Positions 41,675 to 49,965 of a stretch of DNA of 64,000 nucleotides are shown in pieces. The stretch lies in assembly GCA_033855775.1 (NCBI GenBank), contig JAWVFT010000039.1, forward strand, positions 12,428 to 76,427, read 5' to 3'. This DNA is from DASVTR01 sp033855775 (lineage in GTDB: Bacteria; Acidobacteriota; Blastocatellia; Pyrinomonadales; Pyrinomonadaceae). Within the stretch, counting starts at the first letter, position 1, and each line of letters begins with the position of its first letter. The position numbers were made by a program, and so were the translations under genes. The notes under the pieces are model-generated. The model made no database searches. It was not told the DNA's origin and saw nothing but the letters and a program-made list of their open reading frames with translations.

Positions 41675-42637
41675 TTATTCATCCTCAAGCTTTCCGCGTC
41701 CATTATTTTCCTGAAGAAAACGCTCGCTCCCATCGGTTTTTATGGAGATGTCGTCGGCTGTGTTCGGCTTGCCGTCAACTCCGTCGGAGCGCAGGACGTA
41801 AGCCTCGCGCTTGCCTTCGTAGACGTAGGGCTTGTGCCAAGGGTCAACGCGGACGACGCGCCGCAGATAACGCGGATTGAGTTGATCAACGAGCGCGCTC
41901 TCGCTCTCGGCCTCGACGTAAAAGCCGCGCTCGCGGCGGAAGGCTTCCAGGGCCAGCGCGATTGACTTGAGTTCATCCAGAGCCAGCAGGCGTTTCTGTT
42001 TGTTGACGACCGCGACGAGGGCGGCGACATCAACCCGTTCATTGTTGCCCGTCCTAATCTCTGCGACGCGCCACTTGCCGTCCGTTCCCTTCCTTAAACG
42101 AAACTCAAGCTCAACGCGCGCTTCGACCACCGCCGAAGGAACTTTGCCCAACGCCAGCGACGACACGCTTCTGACGCGCACGGCGTCGGACGGCAACTCA
42201 AGGCCAAGCAACTGCGCCAGCAGGCAACGAGCCAGCGGCGCGCTCGGGTCACTCTCATCTCTCTCAGCCGCCGCGCTCGTCTCAACGCACTCATCAGGGT
42301 TTTCCGCGACGTTAAGCGCGCTCAAAATCAAGCGCGTCTCTTCCCAACGATTATCGCCCGTCCTGACTTCCACGACGCGCCAACGCTCCTGCTCCTTGAC
42401 GAAGCGAAACGCCGTTTCGATTTGCGCCGTCGCATCCACGGTCAACCGGTCGGGCGACGAAAGATTCCTGACGCGGACATTTGCCGACGGCAAGTCAACG
42501 CCCGTCATGCGCCGTATGACATCGCGCGCCGCGCTCGCCTTCAGCGGACTCTTCGACTGCGCCCGGCTCTCGCCCGCCAAACACGTCAACAACAGCAGCA
42601 GGCACGCAGTAGAGTTAAAGAGTTGTCTTGTGCTCAT
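41675..42637 (-). CDS. Exported protein with GspG-like C-terminus and internal repeat
   Basis: A 320-residue protein with a signal peptide (about 1-26, CLLLLLTCLAGESRAQ). Two similar halves each contain a beta segment: AQIETAFRFVKEQERWRVVE-VRTGDN and ARVELEFRLRKGTDGKWRVA-EIRTGNN. The C-terminal about 90 residues (LALDELKSIALALEAFRRER, then VDPWHKPYVYEGKREAYVLR and SDGVDGKPNTADDI) match the calcium-binding major-pseudopilin (GspG) globular domain. It lacks a prepilin peptidase site, so it is not a normal pseudopilin. Confidence 0.75.
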   Translation of the reverse strand: MSTRQLFNSTACLLLLLTCLAGESRAQSKSPLKASAARDVIRRMTGVDLPSANVRVRNLSSPDRLTVDATAQIETAFRFVKEQERWRVVEVRTGDNRWEETRLILSALNVAENPDECVETSAAAERDESDPSAPLARCLLAQLLGLELPSDAVRVRSVSSLALGKVPSAVVEARVELEFRLRKGTDGKWRVAEIRTGNNERVDVAALVAVVNKQKRLLALDELKSIALALEAFRRERGFYVEAESESALVDQLNPRYLRRVVRVDPWHKPYVYEGKREAYVLRSDGVDGKPNTADDISIKTDGSERFLQENNGRGKLEDE

Positions 42638-42643
42638 CGTCTT

Positions 42644-43048
42644 TCACGATGTGGCTTTGCTGATTAACATGCGGAGCATGATTTGGAGTTGGGCTGTGGT
42701 GAAGGGTTTGGGGAGGAAGACGACGGCCCCGGCGGCGAAGCTGTCGGAGGAGAGCTTCGGGTTCTGCTCGGCGGTCATCATCATGACGGGGATGCGCATC
42801 AGGCGTTTCTCCGTCTTCATGTAGCGGACGAGTTCCGGCCCCTGTATGTGCGGCATCACAACATCGAAGATGCCCGCGACAAAATCCGAGTCCGTTTGCA
42901 GAATCTTGTAGGCTTCGCGCCCGTCGCGCGCCGCCGCGACCGTGAAGCCTTCCTTCTCGACGATGGCCGTCACGAGGCGCAGGATAGCCGGGTCGTCATC
43001 GGCGACGAGGATGCGACGTGAGGGCGTTTGTGAGTCTTGTGTTGACAC
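42644..43048 (-). CDS. Single-domain CheY-like response regulator
   Basis: A 134-residue receiver domain: acidic pocket in RRILVADDDPAILRLV, phospho-Asp in FVAGIFDVVMPHIQG, Thr in PVMMMTAEQ and Lys in VVFLPKPFT. No output domain. The partner kinase is not in the window. It starts 45 bases after pdxA stops and ends 7 bases before the next gene region, so it may share a transcript with the GspG-like gene. Confidence 0.93.
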   Translation of the reverse strand: MSTQDSQTPSRRILVADDDPAILRLVTAIVEKEGFTVAAARDGREAYKILQTDSDFVAGIFDVVMPHIQGPELVRYMKTEKRLMRIPVMMMTAEQNPKLSSDSFAAGAVVFLPKPFTTAQLQIMLRMLISKATS

Positions 43049-43092
43049 CTTGACTTATTGCTCCAAAGCTCAAGCCTCGTTGCTCGCAAAGC

Positions 43093-44160
43093 TTAAGCCT
43101 CAACTGCGCGCCCGCTCTCTTCGGCCCGCGCGGATAATTCGGCGGCCAGCGCGATGGCCGCCATCATGCTGGAATGTTCAGCCAACCCCTTGCCCGCAAT
43201 ATCAAAGGCCGTCCCGTGATCCACCGAAGTGCGGATGAAGGGCAAGCCGAGCGTGACGTTGACCGCTTCGCCAAACGAGAGGCACTTGACGGGAATCATC
43301 GCCTGGTCATGATAACACGCCACTACCGCATCGAACTCTCCGCGCGAAGCGCGCAGGAAAACCGTGTCCGCCGAATATGGCCCTGAGACGTTCAAGTCGT
43401 CCTGGCCGCGACACGCCTCGACCGCCGGAACAATCTCCGAAGCTTCCTCGACGCCGAAGAGTCCGCCCTCGGCTCCGTGCGGATTGAGAGCGGCGACGGC
43501 GATGCGCGGCTTTTCGATGCCCCAACGCTTTAGCTCACGATGCGCTAAGTGAACAACGCGAATGATGCGGTCGCGTTCGACAAGGCGAATCGCTTCGGCC
43601 AGCGGAACGTGCGTTGACAGAAGCACGATGCGCAGGTTGGCGGCGACAAAGGCCATCGCGTACTCTTCCGCCCCGGTCAGGTGCGCCAGAAATTCCGTGT
43701 GGCCCGGAAAGCTGTAGCCGCCTAGAAAGAGAGCGCGCTTGTTAATCGGGGCGGTCGCAATCGCGTCCAGGCTGCCGGCGGCGCACAACTCGACCGCCCG
43801 CTCGATATACTGCGCGGCAGCCTTGCCCGCCGCCCCAGACTCAATCCCCGGCTCAATATAGCCGCCGACGTTATCCAGATGAAAGATGACCGGCTCAGAA
43901 AGATGCGCGGGCAATCGCTCATCATAACGGATAATGTCGTAGCCGCATTGCAAGTCGAGCGTGCGCGCCGTGTGGGCCAGCAGTTGCGCGTCGCCGATGA
44001 TGACAGGCACGCAAATGCGTTGCACTTCCTCTTCGGCGACGGCCTTGAGAACCACTTCGGGGCCGATGCCCGCCGGGTCGCCCATCGTGATGCCGATGCG
44101 CGGGATGCGCCGCTTAGCGCGCGGCGCGCGGTGAGACGAACTTTGTGGCAACTCCGTCAT
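43093..44160 (-). CDS. pdxA: 4-hydroxythreonine-4-phosphate dehydrogenase
   Basis: A 355-residue PdxA, an NAD-dependent enzyme of pyridoxal-phosphate synthesis. Seen: IGITMGDPAGIGPEVVLKAV, ATAPINKRALFLGGYSFPGH (substrate loop), VLLSTHVPLAEAI, LNPHGAEGGLFGVEE, ACYHDQAMIPVKCLSF and TSVDHGTAFDIAGKG with the metal-binding His residues. Full length. The first 19 residues are an extra polar N-terminus. Confidence 0.96.
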   Translation of the reverse strand: MTELPQSSSHRAPRAKRRIPRIGITMGDPAGIGPEVVLKAVAEEEVQRICVPVIIGDAQLLAHTARTLDLQCGYDIIRYDERLPAHLSEPVIFHLDNVGGYIEPGIESGAAGKAAAQYIERAVELCAAGSLDAIATAPINKRALFLGGYSFPGHTEFLAHLTGAEEYAMAFVAANLRIVLLSTHVPLAEAIRLVERDRIIRVVHLAHRELKRWGIEKPRIAVAALNPHGAEGGLFGVEEASEIVPAVEACRGQDDLNVSGPYSADTVFLRASRGEFDAVVACYHDQAMIPVKCLSFGEAVNVTLGLPFIRTSVDHGTAFDIAGKGLAEHSSMMAAIALAAELSARAEESGRAVEA

Positions 44161-44259
44161 GATGAGACATGAAAGCTTCGCGGCGCGGCCATTAAACCGG
44201 CGCCTGTCGAGAGAGAGCGCCGGAGCCGAAGTTTTCCTGACGCCGACGCGCTCGCTTGA

Positions 44260-44715
44260 TTATTCGGCGGAGTTTTCCGCGCTCTCCGACTCGCGTGCTC
44301 TGTCCGAACTGCTTGAGCCGCGGTCTTCGGCCTTGTACATATACTTGATGTTGCGCTTGAGCAAGAGCAGGTTCGGGGACGACTTGCGATTGACCTTCAG
44401 CGCGCCGCGGTCATACCACTCGATGGTGCCTTCTATCTCCTCGCCATCCGTCAACACGATGACCATCAGCGTATGCGCGTCAATCTGTTTCTTGTAGTAA
44501 AAAATCTCGGCGTTGGTTTCGTTCGGCGGCGGCGTGCGCTTGCGCACCTGCACGCTCGATTGCGCGGGACGATGATGAGCCGGGTTATTGTTGTCGCCGC
44601 CGCCGCCTGCCGGGCGCGACGGGCTGCCGTTGCTCGCGCGTTCCTTCGGCTGCGACACGTCGCGTCCTTTGCCTTTAACTTCCGCCAGCGTAGTTCTAAT
44701 GAGTTTACGATTCAC
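44260..44715 (-). CDS. Hfq-like (Sm-fold) protein with long tails
   Basis: A 151-residue protein. A central region of about 60 residues (70-130; AEIFYYKKQIDAHTLMVIVL, then TDGEEIEGTIEWYDRGALKV and LLLLKRNIKYMYK) reads like an Hfq/Sm core: an N-terminal helix, strand pairs and an Sm2-like strand. The canonical YKHA of Hfq Sm2 is replaced by KRNI. The first 65 residues are basic, Gly/Asn/Pro-rich and disordered, and the last 20 are Ser/Glu-rich. Hfq pairs small RNAs with mRNAs. GTG start with AAGG upstream. Confidence 0.65.
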   Translation of the reverse strand: MNRKLIRTTLAEVKGKGRDVSQPKERASNGSPSRPAGGGGDNNNPAHHRPAQSSVQVRKRTPPPNETNAEIFYYKKQIDAHTLMVIVLTDGEEIEGTIEWYDRGALKVNRKSSPNLLLLKRNIKYMYKAEDRGSSSSDRARESESAENSAE

Positions 44716-45019
44716 TTGACCTTAACACCTCCAACGGTTATGAGGGGAACAAATGGGATTGCGCGTCGTCGCGCGCGAACTTTAGCGCGCCTCGACCGGC
44801 GCGAAAATTAAAACACTCTCGCAGGCTGCGGCCATTCAAGGAGAGAAGCGAATTTTTACCCGTAATGGAAATCCTGCAAGGGAATGCGCGACATGCTACA
44901 CGACACGCAGGGAGATAGCAAGCTATCTTCGCGCAAACTCGAAATGGGAAAGCCCAACCCGCAAAGTCAAGACGCCGGTTTTGACTTTGAAGACTGGGCT
45001 TTCGACTTTCGAGTTCTAT
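44716..45019 (-). terminator. Gap between ftsZ and the Hfq-like gene with nested hairpin
   Basis: No gene in these 304 bases. At 44949-45002 two hairpins are nested: AAAGCCCA/TGGGCTTT outside and AAAGTCAA/TTGACTTT inside. This 54-base structure begins 17 bases past the ftsZ stop and probably ends the dcw transcript. The promoter of the Hfq-like gene must lie left of it. Confidence 0.6.
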
Positions 45020-46183
45020 TTAGTCAGCTTTTTTGCGGATGAAGGTCGGGACATCCAGGTCGTCCGTGCGTGTCGGGTTGACTATCGGGCGTTGCAGGTC
45101 GTCGCCCGTCGTTCGGGTATAGCGCGACGGGCTGGAGGTCATCGAAGCGCTCGCGGAATGTGTGCCTGCGTCAGCCGATTCCTTGTCAAAGCCTGTGGCG
45201 ATGACCGTTATCTTCATCTCGTCGCGCAGGGTTTCGTCAATCACCGCGCCGAAGATGATGTTGGCATCCTCGTCCGCCGCCTCGCGGATAATGGAAGACG
45301 CTTCGTTGACTTCAAACAGCGTCAAATCCGGCCCGCCAGTGATGTTGATAAGCACGCCCTTCGCGCCCTCGATGGTGGCTTCTTCCAACAGCGGACTGGA
45401 GATGGCTTGCTGCGTGGCTTCCATCGCGCGATGCTCGCCGGAGGCGCGGCCCGCGCCCATCAACGCCAGCCCCATGCCCGCCATAATCGCCTTCACGTCG
45501 GCGAAGTCCAGATTGATGAGGCCGGGAACGGTAATCAAATCCGAGATGCCCTGCACGGCCTGACGGAGCACGTCGTCTGCGACCTTGAAGGAATCGGCCA
45601 GAGAGACGTTGCGCTCGACCGTGTGGAGCAGTCGCTCGTTCGGAATCGTAATCACTGTGTCAACGCACTCGCGCAACTCGCGCAAGCCCAAGTCGGCCTG
45701 CTGCATCCTTCTGCGCCCTTCAAAGTGAAACGGCTTGGTGACGACCGCGACGGTCAGAGCGTTCAACTCTGTGGCGAGGCTGGCGATAATCGGAGCCGCG
45801 CCCGTGCCTGTGCCGCCGCCGAGGCCCGTCGTCACAAAAACCATGTCGGCGCCTTCGAGGACTTCGATGATTTTTTCCGTGTCTTCGAGGGCGGCGTCGC
45901 GCCCGATATGAGGATTCGCTCCGGCTCCCAAACCTTTGGTGAGTCGGCTGCCGAGTTGAATCTTAATCGGCGCGCGTGAGCGTTTTAAAGCCTGCAAATC
46001 CGTGTTTGCGACGAGAAACTCGATGCCCTCAATCCCGGCCTCGATCATACGATTGACGGCATTGCCGCCGCCGCCGCCAATGCCGATGACTTTGATGCGC
46101 GCGCCGGTAATCGGCGGGTCATCATCTATGAAAATATTAATGCCACTGCCCGGCTGGCGGCTGTCCGATGTCATATTCTTCAC
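45020..46183 (-). CDS. ftsZ: Cell division GTPase FtsZ
   Basis: A 387-residue FtsZ, the tubulin-like ring protein. GTP-binding loop VTTGLGGGTGTGAAPIIASL, N-terminal IKVIGIGGGGGNAVNRMIE, T7 loop region LINLDFADVKAIMAG. The linker is short, about 50 residues, Ser/Thr-rich. The C-terminal peptide DDLDVPTFIRKKAD binds FtsA. The GTG at 46183 is preferred because AAGGAGAGG lies just upstream. Frames starting at 46204 or 46153 are alternatives. Last gene of the dcw cluster, 133 bases after ftsA. Confidence 0.97.
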   Translation of the reverse strand: MKNMTSDSRQPGSGINIFIDDDPPITGARIKVIGIGGGGGNAVNRMIEAGIEGIEFLVANTDLQALKRSRAPIKIQLGSRLTKGLGAGANPHIGRDAALEDTEKIIEVLEGADMVFVTTGLGGGTGTGAAPIIASLATELNALTVAVVTKPFHFEGRRRMQQADLGLRELRECVDTVITIPNERLLHTVERNVSLADSFKVADDVLRQAVQGISDLITVPGLINLDFADVKAIMAGMGLALMGAGRASGEHRAMEATQQAISSPLLEEATIEGAKGVLINITGGPDLTLFEVNEASSIIREAADEDANIIFGAVIDETLRDEMKITVIATGFDKESADAGTHSASASMTSSPSRYTRTTGDDLQRPIVNPTRTDDLDVPTFIRKKAD

Positions 46184-46316
46184 TGTCCTCTCCTTCGGAA
46201 GCATTTGAGGATTCCGAAACTCACTATTCGTTTATCTTGGGCTGTTCGCGCCGGGGGCACCTATATCTTGCGGACTACATCTTGTGCCGGCTGGCGCGGC
46301 AGCATACAACAACTTG

Positions 46317-47579
46317 TCAAAAAATACTACTGAAACGATGACGAAATTTTGAGACAAAGTGAGTCAACCGCGTGGTTGAACCTCTTTTGCCCGCGCCGTT
46401 GCGCGCCTCGACGCTTTGCGCGCGTTGCGCGACCAGCGAAAGGCCCGCGGCGGCGGCCCAACCGGGGCTTTGAATATCCTCTATGAGGCCGCCGAAACGG
46501 TCTCTTTCGGGATAGCCGAGGCGCACGGGAGCGTCAAAAACCTGCTCGGCAATCTCGGTCATGCCGCTCAGCAAAGCCCCGCCGCCGGTCAGCACCACGC
46601 CGCTCGACAGTTGGCGTTCCAAACCCGACTCTTTAATCTCGTCGGCCACCTGCATCAGGACTTCTTCGGCGCGCGGCTGAAGGATGTCGCAGAGAATCTG
46701 GCGCGAGAGTTGGCGCGGCGGGCGCCCGCCGACCGAAGGGACTTCAATCAACTCGCCGCGCTCGCCTTCGTTCAAAGAAGAACTGGAAGCGGAGCCGACC
46801 GTGCGCTTAATCTTCTCGGCTTCGGGAATCGGCGTGCGCAGGCCGAAGGCGATGTCGTTCGTGAAATGCGAGCCGCCGAGAGCGAAGACGGCTGTGTGCT
46901 GCACCGCTCCGCGTTGATAAATGATGAGGCCGGTCGTCTCCGCCCCGATGTCAACGAGGGCTGCGCCAAACTCTTTATCATCATCCGTCAGGGAAGCTTC
47001 GGCGGCGGCCAGTTGTTCGAGCACCATGTCGGCCACGACGAGTCCGGCGCGATTGACGGCGTTGATGGCGTTCTGCCGCGCCGTGACGGGGCTCGTGACG
47101 ATGTGAACTTTGACGGCGAGTCGCGCGCCAATCATGCCCACGGGGTCGTTGATGCCGTCCTGATCGTCAACGATAAACTCCTGCGGCAAGCGGTCAACTA
47201 TCTCGCGCCCCGCGGGCAACTGAATGGCGCAGGCGGAGTCAATCGCGCGCCTGACATCATCGGGCGTAATCTCGCGGTCGCGGCCTGAGACGGCGACAAT
47301 CGCCTGCCCGTTAAAGCCCATGATGTGCGAGCCCGCGAGGTTAATCGTTACCTCTTCCGTTTCCAGACCACTCATGCGCTCGGCGTCTTCGACCGCTCGC
47401 TTGATGGCGTCAACCGCCGCCTCCGGATTGACGATGACGCCCTTGCGCAAGCCGCGAGCCTCGGCCTCGCCGATGCCGACGATTTCGAGCAAGCCGCTCT
47501 CGCCGCGCTCGCCGACGATACACGTCACCTTGCTCGTGCCAATATCGAGGCCGACGGTGTGTGACGCGCGTTTAGCCAT
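46317..47579 (-). CDS. ftsA: Cell division protein FtsA
   Basis: A 420-residue actin-like FtsA that anchors FtsZ to the membrane. Seen: VGLDIGTSKVTCIVGERGES (phosphate 1), the 1C domain INLAGSHIMGFNGQAIVAVS, GAALVDIGAETTGLIIYQRG (phosphate 2) and VVLTGGGALLSGMTEIAEQV (adenosine). The C-terminal amphipathic helix FVSKFRHRFSSIF would bind membrane. GGAAGCG precedes the ATG. 71 bases separate it from ftsQ, across a heptamer-like repeat. Confidence 0.96.
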   Translation of the reverse strand: MAKRASHTVGLDIGTSKVTCIVGERGESGLLEIVGIGEAEARGLRKGVIVNPEAAVDAIKRAVEDAERMSGLETEEVTINLAGSHIMGFNGQAIVAVSGRDREITPDDVRRAIDSACAIQLPAGREIVDRLPQEFIVDDQDGINDPVGMIGARLAVKVHIVTSPVTARQNAINAVNRAGLVVADMVLEQLAAAEASLTDDDKEFGAALVDIGAETTGLIIYQRGAVQHTAVFALGGSHFTNDIAFGLRTPIPEAEKIKRTVGSASSSSLNEGERGELIEVPSVGGRPPRQLSRQILCDILQPRAEEVLMQVADEIKESGLERQLSSGVVLTGGGALLSGMTEIAEQVFDAPVRLGYPERDRFGGLIEDIQSPGWAAAAGLSLVAQRAQSVEARNGAGKRGSTTRLTHFVSKFRHRFSSIF

Positions 47580-47650
47580 TCGCTTCCTTTCTACGGTTTC
47601 AGGTTTGAGGTTGGAAGACCAGGACTTGAAACTTCCAACCCGACATTATT

Positions 47651-48808
47651 TCAGCCAATCCGGCGCGGGCGAGTTTCGCCCTTGGCTCTGGTCTTCGTCT
47701 CGTCTTTTTTGGCCTGTTCTTTTCTGGCCTGTTCTTTCTTGTCGCGCCGCTCTCGCTCTTGCTTAGAGATGTCGGCGTCGCTCTTTTTATTTCGTCTTGA
47801 GTCGCTGGCCCTTCGCTCGGCTTCGGGTTTGAGCGGCGGGGCCAGGGCGTTGGCGATGTCCGTTGACGAAGGATTGGCTTCCACGTTGTCGCTGGAAGTT
47901 TGCGCGCCCGAACTGCTGCCGATGATGGTGCGGTTGTCGAGCGTCTCGATGCGCGTGATGAAGGGGCCGCGCGGCGTGTTGCGTTGCTCGTCGAGAACCT
48001 TCAGGGCGCGCTGTAAACGATTGCCGAAATCCTTGTTGCCGAGGCGCACTTCAATCTGCGAATCGTCGCCCGCGAGTTGCACGCGCACGTCGCGCGCGTC
48101 CGCCAGATTCACTTCGCTGACGCGCTCGCTCAACTTCGCAGCGTCCCAGGCGCGCGTCAACTCGGAATACTTTTGCAGCCGCAGTTGATTATCGTGCTGC
48201 GCGTCCGGCTGCCCGTCGTCTTCCCAACCGCGTATGAAAAAAGCGGGCTGCGGGTCGTTCGGCGACATCGCTCCGAGCGTCACCGCGTCTTCGTCCACCC
48301 AGACAAACTTGCCGCTCGTAGTGTGCACGACGGCGAGCGGCTGCCGCTCCGTCACGCGCACGCGCACGCCGTCAGGCAAGACTCTTGAGACGACGGCGCG
48401 GCGCACCCACGGCAGGCGTTCAAGCTCCGCGCTGATGGCTTCAAGGTTAGCGTTCCAGACGCCGCCTTTGGCCGCCGTCGCGCGGCGCACGACGAGCAAT
48501 ATCTCGTCTGCGCTGGCGTGCGTCGTCGGGTTCAAGTCAACGTTGCGGGCCTGAAAGAAAGTGGCCGAAGCAGCCGCGCGATAGCCCATGAAGAGCAGCA
48601 CGCCCGTCAGGGCCGCCAGCATGAGTTTCCCGAAGAGCGGCAGATAGACCAGAGCCTTTCGCAACGCGCTGTCGGAACGCGCGCGACCGTGGCCGCCGGT
48701 CGCGGAACGCTCGCGCCGCGCGGGCTTCTGCGTCATCGCGCTGCCGCGTCCCTTGCCCGCAGCCGAGCCGCGCGCAGACATTCTGGGAGTGATAACTTGC
48801 TCTTTCAA
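47651..48808 (-). CDS. ftsQ: Cell division protein FtsQ/DivIB
   Basis: A 385-residue FtsQ. A basic cytoplasmic N-terminus (1-58) leads to one membrane helix (about 60-80; LFGKLMLAALTGVLLFMGY), a POTRA domain (about 88-155; NLEAISAELERLPWVRRAVV, SRVLPDGVRVRVTERQPLAV) and the beta domain. The C-terminal about 85 residues are Lys/Arg/Glu-rich, with a 15-bp-type repeat KEQARKEQAKKDE. That tail is longer than usual. Its start overlaps the murB stop by 4 bases. ddl, often found here, is absent. Confidence 0.92.
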   Translation of the reverse strand: MKEQVITPRMSARGSAAGKGRGSAMTQKPARRERSATGGHGRARSDSALRKALVYLPLFGKLMLAALTGVLLFMGYRAAASATFFQARNVDLNPTTHASADEILLVVRRATAAKGGVWNANLEAISAELERLPWVRRAVVSRVLPDGVRVRVTERQPLAVVHTTSGKFVWVDEDAVTLGAMSPNDPQPAFFIRGWEDDGQPDAQHDNQLRLQKYSELTRAWDAAKLSERVSEVNLADARDVRVQLAGDDSQIEVRLGNKDFGNRLQRALKVLDEQRNTPRGPFITRIETLDNRTIIGSSSGAQTSSDNVEANPSSTDIANALAPPLKPEAERRASDSRRNKKSDADISKQERERRDKKEQARKEQAKKDETKTRAKGETRPRRIG

Positions 48809-49890
48809 GATGTCTCTTCTCCTGAAGCGCGACGAACAGCATCAGCGGTCTGAACCGCGTTTGACTCGCCGGAGGTTTCCGCTTCCTGACTTTGAGCTTC
48901 CGGCTCGCGGCTTCCGGCTTCCGATGCCTGACTCTCTTCCGCTTCTGCCGCGCTCCACAGTTCCACTTCGTATTCCAACTCGATGCCGCGTTCGCGCCTG
49001 ACGCGCTCGCGTATCTCTTCGGCCAGGGCGAGGGCGTCCGAGGCGCGGGCGTTGTCGCCGTCCGTGACGATGAAGTTGGCATGCACGGGCGAGACGAGCG
49101 CGCCGCCGCGCCGCTCTCCTTTCATGCCCATCTCGTCAATCATCTTGCCGGTTCCAATCTGCGACCCCGGCGGATTTTTGAAGAAGCAACCGGCGCTTCT
49201 GGCTCCGTGCGGCTGCGTCGCCAAACGCTTATTCTTGGCCTCTTTCATTCGCGCGCCGATTTTGTCTGGGTCGTCCGGCCGCAAGCGCAAGGTCGCGCCG
49301 AGCAGCAACTCGCCTTCACGAAAAGAGGTGTGGCGATAATTCCACTCGACCTCGCTGCCCGCCACTTCCACAACCTTTCCTTCGCGCGCCACTCTGACTG
49401 TTTCCGTCACAGTCCCAATCTCATGTTCATACGCGCCCGCGTTCATCCACAGCGCGCCGCCGACCGTGCCGGGAATGCCGCCGAGTCCTTCGATGCCCGC
49501 CAGACCTCTGCGCCCCGCGTCAATGCAGAGTCGCGGCAGCGAGTAGCCCGCGCTGACCGAGACGCGCTCGCCGTCGAAACGGGCCTCGCCCTTCAAGTCT
49601 TTCAAACTGACGACGACGTAATGATGGTCTGCGTCGTCGGCCAGCACGTTGCTGCCGGAGCCTAGAGCGCGCCAGCTAATTCCCGCTTCGTCTAACGCAT
49701 GGACTACAGCCGCCGCCTGCTCTTCCGTCTCCGGCGAGATGACCCAATCAATCGCGCCGCCGACGCGCAAGCTCGTCAACTCTGCAAAGCGACGCCCGCG
49801 CTCGGAGCGCACGCCCATGCGCGACGCAATCTCTTCAATCTTCGCGTCACGCGCCGACAACTTTCGATTTTCCAACTCAGTCACGGGCAT
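48805..49890 (-). CDS. murB: UDP-N-acetylenolpyruvoylglucosamine reductase
   Basis: A 361-residue FAD-dependent MurB, making UDP-MurNAc. Seen: TSLRVGGAIDWVISPETEEQ, RALGSGSNVLADD, GIEGLGGIPGTVGGALWMNAG and RSAGCFFKNPPGSQIGTGKM. The active-site serine of many MurB proteins is Cys in this AGCFFKNP loop. The catalytic part ends near residue 315. The last about 45 residues (EAGSREPEAQSQEAETSGES...) come from heptamer-like repeat DNA and are not family sequence. Confidence 0.95.
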   Translation of the reverse strand: MPVTELENRKLSARDAKIEEIASRMGVRSERGRRFAELTSLRVGGAIDWVISPETEEQAAAVVHALDEAGISWRALGSGSNVLADDADHHYVVVSLKDLKGEARFDGERVSVSAGYSLPRLCIDAGRRGLAGIEGLGGIPGTVGGALWMNAGAYEHEIGTVTETVRVAREGKVVEVAGSEVEWNYRHTSFREGELLLGATLRLRPDDPDKIGARMKEAKNKRLATQPHGARSAGCFFKNPPGSQIGTGKMIDEMGMKGERRGGALVSPVHANFIVTDGDNARASDALALAEEIRERVRRERGIELEYEVELWSAAEAEESQASEAGSREPEAQSQEAETSGESNAVQTADAVRRASGEETS

Positions 49891-49965
49891 AAGACTTCGC
49901 TGCCTCGTCCTTCAAATCCGCAAACCACTAACGACCGTATAGCGCATCCTTCGTCCTTCACTTCG

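Noticed and set aside
44981..45979. Rightward 332-codon frame over ftsZ
   Set aside because: Antisense shadow of ftsZ, no family features.
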